DNA of 64,000 bases, from NCBI RefSeq assembly GCF_005491425.1, contig NZ_CP028083.1:1698001-1762000 (forward strand). The letters are read 5' to 3'. How positions within the stretch are numbered: position 1 is the first letter of the stretch; every line of letters starts with the position of its first letter. Both the position numbers and the translations under genes were made by a program. This DNA comes from Lysinibacillus sp. SGAir0095 (GTDB lineage Bacteria > Bacillota > Bacilli > Bacillales_A > Planococcaceae). The notes under the pieces are model-generated. The model searched no databases, was not told the origin of the DNA, and was given only the letters and a program-made list of their open reading frames with translations. This document shows, piece by piece, positions 43,216-52,213 of the stretch.

Positions 43216-43250
43216 CATAAAAAAAGACGCCAATCCGATTAGATCAGCGT
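43216..43250 (-). terminator. Terminator of the CheX-like gene
   Basis: On the minus strand ACGCTGATC pairs with GGATTGGCGT (two G-U pairs), followed by CTTTTTTT. Confidence 0.7.
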
Positions 43251-43313
43251 GCTCGCAATAAAATTTTCTCTCATTATGTACCATAATTAAGGATAAGATT
43301 ATGTAATCGATGA

Positions 43314-43769
43314 TTATTCTTCATCAATCGTGAATAATATTGTAAGGGTCCCAACTTCCTCGATAATTGTTGGTAGCTTGAAAGCTTTCTCAAAACCAAA
43401 AAGTTTCGTATTACCTACCATAACTGTTGGGGGAGTAATATCGATATTTAATGTTTGTTGTCCAACATGTGTACATAGGTTGCCAGCAAACATATTCCCC
43501 AGCTCTCCAGTAAAGGACTCCAACATTTCTCCTTCTAGAGGCATGCCAAACATTTTCGCACCAATGGCACTAAAAGCTGAAGAAGTACTATCAATAATTA
43601 TTCTTCCTTTAATATCACCTATAAGTCCAATTAGAACGCCCATTTCTTGTTGAACAAATGGTTCCGTTAAGACAGAAGGGGGTTGAACATTAAATTCCAT
43701 TGGAAGAATGCTTTTTAACGAATTGATTGAGCCATTTAGAATGGTTTGTATATGTTGTGAATTATTCAT
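43314..43769 (-). CDS. CheX-like chemotaxis phosphatase family protein
   Basis: 151 residues, single domain of the CheC/CheX/FliY class. The helix ESFTGELGNMFAGNL (about 90-104) carries the E-x2-N type catalytic pair used to dephosphorylate CheY~P; the C-terminal strand region NTKLFGFEKAFKLPTI...LTILFTIDE is typical. ATG 43769 is chosen for AAAGGGGTGAT upstream; an earlier in-frame start would add 17 basic residues without a site. No chemotaxis or flagellar genes are nearby, so its partner is unknown. Confidence 0.78.
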   Translation of the reverse strand: MNNSQHIQTILNGSINSLKSILPMEFNVQPPSVLTEPFVQQEMGVLIGLIGDIKGRIIIDSTSSAFSAIGAKMFGMPLEGEMLESFTGELGNMFAGNLCTHVGQQTLNIDITPPTVMVGNTKLFGFEKAFKLPTIIEEVGTLTILFTIDEE

Positions 43770-43873
43770 AGAATCACCCCTTTTTGACTTTTTTTCCATA
43801 TTACCATGTTTATAGTACATTAGTACATGTAAAATAATACCAATCTATACCAATGTACCCTTTTTCATAAAAC

Positions 43874-43920
43874 TTGTAGGATTTTTAATTGTGCATTATA
43901 ATAAATGAAAATGATTCTCA
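43874..43920 (+). promoter_or_regulatory. Promoter with Fur box
   Basis: TTGTAG (43874-43879), 17-bp spacing, perfect TATAAT (43897-43902). TGAAAATGATTCTCA at 43906-43920 matches the 15-base Fur core TGATAATNATTATCA at 13 positions and covers the predicted start of transcription, so iron-loaded Fur should repress. Confidence 0.75.
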
Positions 43921-43937
43921 TTATAGGAGGCGGGGAA

Positions 43938-44021
43938 ATGGTTTATTTATTTGTAGGCGCAACAATTGTTATTTATGCAGGAATTGGCACTTATGTAGTT
44001 AAGAAAACGATAAAATCATAA
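43938..44021 (+). CDS. 27-residue membrane peptide under a Fur box
   Basis: ATG 43938 lies seven to eight bases after AGGAGGCGGGG, a very strong site; TAA ends at 44021. The product is a single hydrophobic helix (VYLFVGATIVIYAGIGTYVV) with a basic tail KKTIKS, so it is predicted to insert in the membrane with the lysines inside. It resembles the N-terminal helix of FeoB-associated small proteins but lacks their cysteines. The function is unknown; iron-starvation expression is inferred from the operator. Confidence 0.65.
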   Translation: MVYLFVGATIVIYAGIGTYVVKKTIKS

Positions 44022-44180
44022 AAAAGTAACCCATTTCCCCAAGCTCCTCTGAAAATCTTCTCTATATATTCATATATTAAAAAAATTTTCTCGTTCATTC
44101 TTTCTTTTTTGCTCATTTTATTATTTAATCATAATAGTATATAATTGTGACAATAATGAGGCAAAGGAGTATTTATTTGC

Positions 44181-47100
44181 ATGAGTTCTTTTGAAGAAAA
44201 TTTACAGGAATTATTACAGCAATCAGCGATACAATACATAATTTATCAAAACAATGAAGATACAGAACGAATGGAAAAGCTTCATTTATTTGCTCGAAAA
44301 CTATTACAAAAAGAATATGTTATCGGGTTTGCAGGGCATTTTTCTGCGGGTAAGTCGAGTATGATCAATGCACTATCTGGAGAGGACATTTTAGCTGCAA
44401 GTCCCATTCCAACGAGTGCCAACATTGTAAAGGTGCACAAGTCTGAGGAAGATTATGCAATTGTGTATATGCATCATGAGAAGCCTGTAAAGTTTGAAGC
44501 AGGCTATGATTTTAAGACAGTCAAGGAGTTGAGTAAGAATGGTGAGCTAGTGTCCCAAATTGAAATTGGACACAGTGGCTCCTCGCTTCCATTAGGCGTA
44601 ACAGTTATGGATACACCTGGTGTTGACTCAACAGATGATGCCCACGCAATGTCAACAGAATCAGCACTTCATATAGCGGATGTCGTATTTTACACAATGG
44701 ATTACAATCATGTTCAATCTGAATTAAACTTTCAATTCACAAAGCAATTAATGAAGTACAATCCGAATGTTTACTTAATTGTAAATCAAATTGATAAGCA
44801 TAAAGAAAATGAGCTCTCTTTTGATGAATTCAAAAAATCTGTACAGCAATCCTTTGCGGCATGGGGTGTTGAGCCAAAAGGAATTTTCTTCACTTCATTA
44901 AGAGATTTCGATCATCCGCATAACGATTTTGATACGGTAAAAAAAATCGTGATGGATTCAATGAACGATTGGCAGGAGCAGCTTGTTTTAACAGCCGAAA
45001 ATACCCTGCGCAAACTACAGAATGAACATCTTACTTATTTAGAGGAAGAAAAACAAACTTTACTTACTGATTATGAAAATGTTTTGAGCACTGATGAGTG
45101 GGAGAATCGTCTGGATTTAATGGAGCAATATGAAAAGTTGAATCTCCAAACAGAGTTGTTTTCTAGTGAAAATTGGAATGACACGTTAAAGGAGCGTCGT
45201 AAAGAGCTTTTAGATAATGCTGCGATTATTCCAGCTGATTTCCGGGGAAAATTACGTGCATATCTTGAAAGTACGCAGGAAGGCTTTAAAGTAGGCGGAT
45301 TATTCTCTGCTAAAAAGAAAACAGAAGAAGAAAAGAATCGCCGCATTGAAGAGGTTTATGAACAATACAAGGTGATTTTGCAATCACAGATTATTGGACA
45401 TTTAAAAAACCTTTTGAAGCAATCTTTAAAAGAGGTTGGGGTTTTAACAGATGAGCGAGCAGGACTTATTGATGCTCTTCAATTTGATGTTCCTTTCTCG
45501 TTAATCGAAGGGCAAGTAAAACAAGGGTCACTTGTTACAGGCGATGCATTATTAAACTTTGCAAATCGTATTGCAGAAGCTACCAAGCGTTATTTTATTG
45601 AAGCAACAGATGAATGGAAGGATCAACAGGAGATGGTATTAAAGGAAGCCTCTCAAAGTTTATCCACACCGGTTCAAGCTAAACTAAAAGTACTAAAGGG
45701 AAAAGTGGATGCTATCCAGTCAATTGAAAAATTGAACCAATATAAGCTAAGCGCTGAAAAAGAAATTGTGACTGCAACAAAGGATACACGTTCAGGTGCA
45801 AAACGACAGTTCGATAACTGGCAGGAAGCTTTCGAGCAGGCACTTAAAGAGATTCGTCCTTTTGATTCTTCCATGCTTGCGAAAAAGGAAGCTGAAGTGG
45901 AAGAAGAAGTTAATCATATTCAGGCAACTGCTACTCACAATCAAAAAGGTGAAGAGGTAATTGAAGCTGCGATTCGTACTGCAAATGCTGTTAAGAAAGT
46001 AGATGGTTTTGAGGAAGTAGCACAGTTTTTACAGAAAAAAGTAGAGCGATTACAGAAAAAGGATTTTACAATTGCATTATTCGGGGCATTTAGTGCGGGG
46101 AAATCAAGTTTTTCGAATGCCTTAATGGGATCACAAGTTTTACCGGTATCACCAAACCCAACAACGGCTGCTATAAATAAAATTCGACCTGTTACAAAGG
46201 ATCATCCACACGAGACAGCAGATGTTCACTTAAAAACAATGGACCAATTGTTGGAGGATATTAAAAGTTCATATGCAGAGATTGGCCTTACAGTTCAATC
46301 ATTGCAAGAGGCTTATGATCGAGCTGATGAAGGACTGGCTGTACAATTAAAGGATGAGCGGCTAAATGTCCATAAATCGTTTATTAGAGCGTTTAGTCAA
46401 GGGTTCAAAACATATGAATCGCAGCTGGGACAAACAATCCGAGTAGAGCGTTCAGAGTTTGAACGATTCGTAGCAGAAGAAAATCGATCATGTTTTGTAG
46501 ATAATATTGATTTCTATTATGATAGTCCGTTAACAAGAATGGGTGTGACGCTTGTAGATACACCAGGAGCTGACTCGATCAATGCTCGTCACACTGGGGT
46601 TGCCTTCGATTATATTCGAAATGCAGATGCAATTTTATTTATTACTTATTATAATCATGCCTTTGCCAAAGCAGACCGTGAATTTTTAATTCAATTAGGA
46701 CGTGTAAAGGATGCCTTCGAGCTAGATAAGATGTTCTTCATTGTGAATGCTATTGATCTAGCATCTACACCAGATGAAGAAGGGGATGTTAAAAACTATG
46801 TAAAAACAGAATTACAACGTTTTGGTATCCGCTTCCCTAAATTATTTGGTGTTTCAAGTTTGTTGGCTCTTCGTGAAAAAGTAGAGGCCAATTCACTTAA
46901 TTCTGGAATGGAACCGTTTGAGCAAGCGTTCCACCACTTCTTAAATGAGGAATTAGCAGCGATTGCGGTACAAGCATTACATGAAGAGGTTGAGAAAACT
47001 CAAGCACGACTTGCAGATTTAATTGCACAAACTGAAGAGAATCTAAAACGAAAAGACGAACGCTTAGAGGAACTTGCTGAGCTACAGCAGTATGTTCAAA

Positions 47101-47804
47101 AATCTTATAGTAGTTCATCAACTAACATGTTAAAGAGTGATATGAAGCAGGAATTAGATGAACTGCTTTATTATGTCATGCAACGAGTTTATTATCGTTA
47201 TCCTGATTTCTTTAGAGAAAGCTATAATCCATCGACTTTCTCATCTATGCCAGTTCAAACAGCATTAGAGCAGGCACTAAAGGAGACAGTCAGTGCGTTA
47301 AGGTTTGACTTTGCTCAAGAATTACGAGTAACAAATTTCAGGTTAGCACAATTTATACAAAAGAAAATTATTGAGCGCTTTAAAGAAGAGGTCCGTTCAT
47401 TAAAAGAACTAAATCCGAGCTTCTCTTTCATTACTTTTGAGTCGGAAGAGCCAAAGTTATTAGACTTTAAAGGTCCTTTTGATGAGGAAAAGAAATATGC
47501 GGCAGTTAAATCATACTTCAAAAATACAAAATCATTCTTTGAGAAAAACGAAAAAGAACTACTTAAAGCGGCATTAGAAGAATTAACTAAACCAGATGCA
47601 CAAAACTATGTGGATGCAGAAAAAGAGAAAATATCGAATTGGGCTACAGAACTAATTGAACATGAAGCGAGCAATTTAAATAACTATCTACTTAAACAAG
47701 CATTAAAGCAAATTGAAACTGAAAAATTACTTCTTGAAGAGGTAAATCGTTTAGAGATGTGGAAATCTATCTACAATGATTTACAAAAATCGGAGGTAAA
47801 GTAA
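44181..47804 (+). CDS. dynA: Two-headed dynamin-like GTPase
   Basis: 1207 residues with two complete dynamin modules in tandem, as in B. subtilis DynA (YpbR). Head 1: P-loop GHFSAGKSS (about 52), DTPGVDS (about 147), G4-like NQID. Head 2: GAFSAGKSS (about 634), DTPGADS (about 793), NAID. Between and after the heads are long coiled-coil stalk segments. DynA tethers and fuses membranes and protects against membrane damage. AAAGGAG lies 11 bases before the ATG; TATAAT at 44140-44145 is a likely -10. The next gene starts on the base after the stop codon. Confidence 0.94.
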   Translation: MSSFEENLQELLQQSAIQYIIYQNNEDTERMEKLHLFARKLLQKEYVIGFAGHFSAGKSSMINALSGEDILAASPIPTSANIVKVHKSEEDYAIVYMHHEKPVKFEAGYDFKTVKELSKNGELVSQIEIGHSGSSLPLGVTVMDTPGVDSTDDAHAMSTESALHIADVVFYTMDYNHVQSELNFQFTKQLMKYNPNVYLIVNQIDKHKENELSFDEFKKSVQQSFAAWGVEPKGIFFTSLRDFDHPHNDFDTVKKIVMDSMNDWQEQLVLTAENTLRKLQNEHLTYLEEEKQTLLTDYENVLSTDEWENRLDLMEQYEKLNLQTELFSSENWNDTLKERRKELLDNAAIIPADFRGKLRAYLESTQEGFKVGGLFSAKKKTEEEKNRRIEEVYEQYKVILQSQIIGHLKNLLKQSLKEVGVLTDERAGLIDALQFDVPFSLIEGQVKQGSLVTGDALLNFANRIAEATKRYFIEATDEWKDQQEMVLKEASQSLSTPVQAKLKVLKGKVDAIQSIEKLNQYKLSAEKEIVTATKDTRSGAKRQFDNWQEAFEQALKEIRPFDSSMLAKKEAEVEEEVNHIQATATHNQKGEEVIEAAIRTANAVKKVDGFEEVAQFLQKKVERLQKKDFTIALFGAFSAGKSSFSNALMGSQVLPVSPNPTTAAINKIRPVTKDHPHETADVHLKTMDQLLEDIKSSYAEIGLTVQSLQEAYDRADEGLAVQLKDERLNVHKSFIRAFSQGFKTYESQLGQTIRVERSEFERFVAEENRSCFVDNIDFYYDSPLTRMGVTLVDTPGADSINARHTGVAFDYIRNADAILFITYYNHAFAKADREFLIQLGRVKDAFELDKMFFIVNAIDLASTPDEEGDVKNYVKTELQRFGIRFPKLFGVSSLLALREKVEANSLNSGMEPFEQAFHHFLNEELAAIAVQALHEEVEKTQARLADLIAQTEENLKRKDERLEELAELQQYVQKSYSSSSTNMLKSDMKQELDELLYYVMQRVYYRYPDFFRESYNPSTFSSMPVQTALEQALKETVSALRFDFAQELRVTNFRLAQFIQKKIIERFKEEVRSLKELNPSFSFITFESEEPKLLDFKGPFDEEKKYAAVKSYFKNTKSFFEKNEKELLKAALEELTKPDAQNYVDAEKEKISNWATELIEHEASNLNNYLLKQALKQIETEKLLLEEVNRLEMWKSIYNDLQKSEVK

Positions 47805-48611
47805 ATGGGGAAAGTATTCATTGCTGCACAAGACGTAAAGGCAGGTCGTTTTATTGATACCCGCTTTAATTTGCAAGATCGGGATTGGGGAAAACATGCC
47901 TTCAATAGTGGCCATATTGAGGGTGCGATTTATTGGGATTTAGAACAAGATCTATCTGATATGACCAGTAGTGCTGGACGTCATCCAATGCCTTCAAAAG
48001 AGCAGCTGCAGCAGTTGTTTAAACGATCGGGATTAAATTATGATGATTGTATTTATATTTATGACCAAGGCGGGGCACCCTTTGCGGCTCGTGCGTGGTG
48101 GATGTTAAAATATGCAAATTTTCCTAGCGTTTATATAGTTAATGGTGGGTTTGAGTCATTAAAGCAAGCAGGGGTTTCTGTTAGTGAACAAGAGCATAAA
48201 TATGAGCTTTCGAATCTATCATTACAATGGAATGAATCAATCTATGCAAGTCGCAATGATGTTAAAACCATTGTTGATGGTATTCATAATGCAACTCTTT
48301 TAGATGCTCGTTCAGGTGAAAGATACCGTGGAGAAAATGAGCCAATAGACAATGTTGCTGGCCATATCCCTACAGCCAAGAATTTCGATTGGGAGCAGTT
48401 AAAACAAGGATCTGAGCTATATGCCAACGACCAACTTCTCAATACATTCAAGCGAGATGAGGAAGTAGTCGTATATTGTGGATCTGGTGTTACAGCATCC
48501 CCTTTATATGCAATCCTAGCTGATTGTGGATATGATAATTTAAAGCTTTATGTAGGCAGCTATAGTGACTGGATTACTCAATTTGACATTGAAATTGGGG
48601 AAAGTAAGTAA
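47805..48611 (+). CDS. Tandem-rhodanese sulfurtransferase
   Basis: 268 residues, two rhodanese domains: the first (about 1-130, FIDTRFNLQDRDWGKHAF; HIEGAIYWDLEQDL) is structural; the second (about 150-268) carries the active-site loop YCGSGVTA with the persulfide cysteine near residue 226. CGSGVT loops are found in 3-mercaptopyruvate/thiosulfate sulfurtransferases. GGAGG lies at the end of dynA and the genes abut, so they are co-expressed. A terminator follows at 48619. Confidence 0.9.
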   Translation: MGKVFIAAQDVKAGRFIDTRFNLQDRDWGKHAFNSGHIEGAIYWDLEQDLSDMTSSAGRHPMPSKEQLQQLFKRSGLNYDDCIYIYDQGGAPFAARAWWMLKYANFPSVYIVNGGFESLKQAGVSVSEQEHKYELSNLSLQWNESIYASRNDVKTIVDGIHNATLLDARSGERYRGENEPIDNVAGHIPTAKNFDWEQLKQGSELYANDQLLNTFKRDEEVVVYCGSGVTASPLYAILADCGYDNLKLYVGSYSDWITQFDIEIGESK

Positions 48612-48618
48612 GAAATGA

Positions 48619-48658
48619 TTAAAACGTATAATGTAACAGTTATACGTTTTAATTTTAT
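48619..48658 (+). terminator. Terminator of dynA-sulfurtransferase
   Basis: A 12-bp perfect stem TTAAAACGTATA/TATACGTTTTAA (48619-48630/48641-48652), then TTTTATT. Confidence 0.8.
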
Positions 48659-48719
48659 TACAAAAATGAATGAATAGTCATTCATATTCGATGAATGAAA
48701 TTTAAAAGGGGATGGGCAA

Positions 48720-49541
48720 ATGCTATTAAAGAAATCCATAGATTTTGGAAAACATCAAAATGTGAGCTATGCAAATGGGAAGGTCACTTTTGGAAAGGTT
48801 GCTCTTAATGTATATTGTTATGTGATTGATGGTGTTCTAATTGATACGGGTTCGAGGTCTCTAAGTAAACATTTTGAACCGTTTTTAATGGAAGCAGATA
48901 TTGATCAAGTTGTATTAACCCATATACATGAGGATCATTCTGGATGTGCGTCCATTTTAGAACAGAAGCGAAATGTTCCAATATATATACATGAAATGTC
49001 AGTTCAAGATTGTGAAAGAAATCCAGAGTATCCACTTTACAGAAAGTTTTTTTGGGGAAAGCGAAAACCGTTTAAAGCAACGGCAATAGGTAGCAGTTTT
49101 TCATCACGTACTGGCAACTGGGATGTTATTAGAACACCAGGACATGCAAAGGATCATCTTGCATTTTTAAATAAAGAGACGGGACAAATTTTTACAGGAG
49201 ACCTCTATGTCCAAACTAAAACGAAGGTTGTTTTAAGAGAAGAGAGCATACCTACAATCATAAGGTCACTTGAACATCTGTTAACATATGATTTTGGTGA
49301 GTTTTATTGCAGTCATGCAGGGTATATAAAGGTAGGTAGAAAGAGTTTAGAGAAGAAAAGAGATTATTTAATTGGTATACAGCAACAAGTAATAGAACGA
49401 TATCAGCAGGGATATTCTCCCCAGCAAATACATGACAGTCTATTTAAACGTAAATACCCGATTACGAAGCTCTCCAGCGGGGAATGGGATTCTATGCATA
49501 TTGTCACGTCTATACTAGAAGAGATAAAACAACCTATTTAG
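48720..49541 (+). CDS. MBL-fold metallohydrolase
   Basis: 273 residues. The dinuclear metal site is complete: THIHEDHSG (HxHxDH, about 65-72), PGHAKDH (about 140), FTGDLY (about 160) and CSHAGY (about 200). A C-terminal helical extension (IGIQQQVIERYQQGYSPQQI) is common in lactonase/glyoxalase-like members, but the substrate cannot be told from sequence. AAAGGGGATGGG precedes the ATG. Confidence 0.88.
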   Translation: MLLKKSIDFGKHQNVSYANGKVTFGKVALNVYCYVIDGVLIDTGSRSLSKHFEPFLMEADIDQVVLTHIHEDHSGCASILEQKRNVPIYIHEMSVQDCERNPEYPLYRKFFWGKRKPFKATAIGSSFSSRTGNWDVIRTPGHAKDHLAFLNKETGQIFTGDLYVQTKTKVVLREESIPTIIRSLEHLLTYDFGEFYCSHAGYIKVGRKSLEKKRDYLIGIQQQVIERYQQGYSPQQIHDSLFKRKYPITKLSSGEWDSMHIVTSILEEIKQPI

Positions 49542-49628
49542 TTAATTTAAAAATTTCTTTAACCAGCTTGTAACTTTTCCATATGTATTTCGACTAATCC
49601 TTCGAATAGCATTAAAAGGAGAGAGCAA

Positions 49629-50531
49629 ATGAAAAAATATGCATCTATACTTATGACTTCAGCATTAATAAGCAGTTTATTATTACAGCCAACTGTTTCT
49701 GCTAAGGAGAATGATAGTTCCGTTGTAGAAACAGAAGCACAGCAAGAGAATTTTATTAAAGTGATAGGTAAGATAGAATCCATCACAGAAGAAACAAAAG
49801 GCAATTATTTTGCAACAGTTAAATCGAACAACGAAGAATTTGGTTTCTACTACAATAAAAGTACGGTAATTATGAATAATGTAGGGGAAATTGTTGAGCT
49901 TTCAGAAGGTGTAGAGATTACGGCCTTTATAGATGCCAAAAATCCAATGCTTATGATATACCCACCAAGGTATTCACCTGACGTTGTCATTGTTCAAACT
50001 AAAAAATCGGGCACTGTACAGCTAGATCAATTCAATGAGCAGTTTTTGAATAAGAAGGAAGATTTAGTGATTAAAGTTACGGAAGAAACGATAATCCAAG
50101 ATTTAGCCGGTAAAGCACAAGCGAAGGCTGATATTGTCGAAAAAGATATCCTTATTTTCTTTGATGTCGTTTTAGAGAGTTATCCTGCACAAACTAGTCC
50201 CTCTAAGATATTGGTTTTAAATAAAGAGACTTCGAAAATTGACAAGGCCATTACCATTGCGAATGAGGATTATTACGAAGTGAATAGTGTCAAGATGATT
50301 CCTTTGAGAAGAGTGGCAGAACAATTAGGATTTCAAGTGGATTCAACTGGAAGAGGTGCCATTGTTTCTAAAGGAAATGTTTCCTTCACTATTACTCGAG
50401 GGACGAAGCAATATGGATACAACAAAGCACTTCGATATTTTCAACAAGAGCCTGAATTACTCGAAAAAGGCAAGACATATGTACCTTATGAAATGTTAGA
50501 ACAGCTTATTGAACTAACTGAAACTGAATAA
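49629..50531 (+). CDS. Secreted protein with copper amine oxidase-like N-terminal (stalk) domain
   Basis: 300 residues. A Sec signal peptide (about 1-25, cleavage after VSA), a beta-rich middle without recognisable motifs, and a C-terminal 'stalk' domain of the PF07833 type (about 215-295: MIPLRRVAEQLGFQVDSTGRGAIVSK, FTITRGTKQ, KTYVPYEMLEQL). Such domains bind cell wall or self-associate in Firmicutes exoproteins. AAAGGAGAG lies before the ATG. It is a stand-alone unit with its own terminator. Confidence 0.82.
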   Translation: MKKYASILMTSALISSLLLQPTVSAKENDSSVVETEAQQENFIKVIGKIESITEETKGNYFATVKSNNEEFGFYYNKSTVIMNNVGEIVELSEGVEITAFIDAKNPMLMIYPPRYSPDVVIVQTKKSGTVQLDQFNEQFLNKKEDLVIKVTEETIIQDLAGKAQAKADIVEKDILIFFDVVLESYPAQTSPSKILVLNKETSKIDKAITIANEDYYEVNSVKMIPLRRVAEQLGFQVDSTGRGAIVSKGNVSFTITRGTKQYGYNKALRYFQQEPELLEKGKTYVPYEMLEQLIELTETE

Positions 50532-50540
50532 AAATTAGTA

Positions 50541-50581
50541 AATGCTATGTACATTTTTCCTGTGTATATAGCATTTTTTTT
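50541..50581 (+). terminator. Terminator of the stalk-domain gene
   Basis: AATGCTAT-G-TACA pairs with TGTA-T-ATAGCATT (13 bp with one G-T) and is followed by seven to eight T. Confidence 0.9.
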
Positions 50582-50689
50582 ATAAATTTTTAAAAAATTT
50601 TTATAGTAATGTGAAAAAATGAGCAATAGACATTGTGAAATATTTCATATTAGCCCTAATAAAACAATAAGTGTAGCTTTTCACAAAAC

Positions 50690-50733
50690 ATTTCCAACGC
50701 TAAATAGCATTGGAAATAATAAAAGCGTTTACA
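50690..50733 (+). promoter_or_regulatory. Palindrome and cre-like site upstream of malic enzyme
   Basis: ATTTCCAACGCT/AGCATTGGAAAT (50690-50701/50706-50717, one C-A mismatch) is a strong inverted repeat. Right after it, TAAAAGCGTTTACA (50720-50733) matches the cre consensus at all but one position. Both lie about 160-200 bp before the malic enzyme promoter; which unit they control is unclear. Confidence 0.5.
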
Positions 50734-50810
50734 TAAATTATTATAATATAATTATTTATAGGTGATAAATTCCGGATATAATGATTTTGAAATATAAATA
50801 AATACGTAAA

Positions 50811-50886
50811 TTTGCTGTTTTATATAGGGTATTTGCTGTTTTGTTCGAATTGTTAAGTTGACTTTAGTGAATTAAAGCACTATGAT
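50811..50886 (+). promoter_or_regulatory. Malic enzyme promoter with upstream direct repeats
   Basis: TTGACT (50858-50863), 17-bp spacing, TATGAT (50881-50886): strong sigma-A promoter, +1 near 50893. Two identical TTTGCTGTTTT copies at 50811-50821 and 50832-50842, two helical turns apart, sit just upstream of the -35 and look like a response-regulator binding site. Confidence 0.75.
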
Positions 50887-50932
50887 ACAAAAATATAAAA
50901 GTTTTTCAAATTTAAACAGATGGGGTGTTAAT

Positions 50933-52141
50933 ATGGATTTAATGAAAAAATCGATTGAAATGCATGGACAATACAAAGGGAAATTGGAGATTAGTTCAAA
51001 AGTGCCGTTAGTAGACTCATATGATTTGAGTCTAGCATATTCTCCAGGAGTTGCTGCACCCTGTCTGGAGATTGAAAAGAATCGTTCGCATGTGTATGAC
51101 TATACAGTAAAGGGGAATTTAGTTGCTGTTGTAACAGATGGAACAGCAGTATTAGGTTTAGGAGATATTGGACCTGAGGCAGCATTACCTGTTATGGAGG
51201 GGAAAGCATTATTATTAAAACGTTTTAGTAATGTGGATGCTGTACCTATTTGTTTAGATACAAAGGATGTGGATGAGATCGTTCAAACAGTAAAGTACAT
51301 TGCACCTACATTCGGAGCTATTAATCTAGAAGATATTTCTGCACCACGTTGCTTTGAGATAGAGGAGCGTTTACGCAAAGAGTGTAATATTCCTGTATTT
51401 CATGATGATCAACATGGTACGGCTATTGTTGTAGCAGCAGGTTTGAAAAATGCGTTAAAAATCGTAAAAAAACAAAAAGAAGAATTAAAAATTGTTATAA
51501 ATGGGGCAGGGGCGGCTGGTATTGCCATTTTACGAATATTGCTTCATCAAGGGTTTAAAAATATTGTAATGTGTGATTCAACGGGCATTATCTATAATGG
51601 AAGAACGAAAGGGATGAATCCAATAAAAGAAAATATTGCACATTTAACGAATCCGCAAAACTTACATGGAAATCTGGATGAAGGACTAGTGGGAGCAGAT
51701 GTATTTATTGGTGTATCGGTAGCCGACCTGCTTACTAAAGAGCATATACAATCAATGAATCACAATCCGATTGTGTTTGCCTTAGCAAATCCAAATCCAG
51801 AAATTACTTATGAAAATGCGAGAAGTTGGGGTGTTCGAATTATTGGTACAGGTCGTTCAGACTATCCGAATCAGGTTAATAATGTCTTAGCCTTTCCTGG
51901 AATCTTTAAAGGAGCACTTGATGTGAGAGCAACAGATATTAATGAGGATATGAAACTTGCAGCAGTAGAAGCAATTGCATCACTAGTGGAAGAGGGTGAG
52001 CTTTGTGAGGAGTATATTATTCCAAAGGCGATGGATGACAGGGTAGCTCCAGCAGTAGCAAGAGCTGTAGGGGAGGCAGCCATTCAATCTGGTGTGTCTG
52101 AACTATACCCGCAGGCTTTACAAGATGAAGTAGTAATTTGA
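50933..52141 (+). CDS. NAD(P)-dependent malic enzyme
   Basis: Oxidative decarboxylation of malate to pyruvate. The 402-residue short bacterial form (as YtsJ) has [11 protein letters not shown], the metal/substrate segment [28 protein letters not shown] near residue 160, and the Rossmann motif [11 protein letters not shown] near 190. The start is ATG 50933 after GGGGTG; an upstream in-frame ATG at 50882 lies in the -10 box and would not be transcribed. The cofactor preference cannot be read safely. Confidence 0.93.
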   Translation: MDLMKKSIEMHGQYKGKLEISSKVPLVDSYDLSLAYSPGVAAPCLEIEKNRSHVYDYTVKGNLVAVVTDGTAVLGLGDIGPEAALPVMEGKALLLKRFSNVDAVPICLDTKDVDEIVQTVKYIAPTFGAINLEDISAPRCFEIEERLRKECNIPVFHDDQHGTAIVVAAGLKNALKIVKKQKEELKIVINGAGAAGIAILRILLHQGFKNIVMCDSTGIIYNGRTKGMNPIKENIAHLTNPQNLHGNLDEGLVGADVFIGVSVADLLTKEHIQSMNHNPIVFALANPNPEITYENARSWGVRIIGTGRSDYPNQVNNVLAFPGIFKGALDVRATDINEDMKLAAVEAIASLVEEGELCEEYIIPKAMDDRVAPAVARAVGEAAIQSGVSELYPQALQDEVVI

Positions 52142-52171
52142 TTCTGGATAAGGCAAAAGCAAAATGTAAAA

Positions 52172-52196
52172 GGTGTCTCAAACTAGTTGAGACACC
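52172..52196. terminator. Bidirectional terminator between malic enzyme and pepF
   Basis: A 10-bp stem GGTGTCTCAA/TTGAGACACC with a five-base loop between two convergent genes. T-runs on both sides are weak. Confidence 0.65.
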
Positions 52197-52213
52197 AATA
52201 TTTACATGATAAA

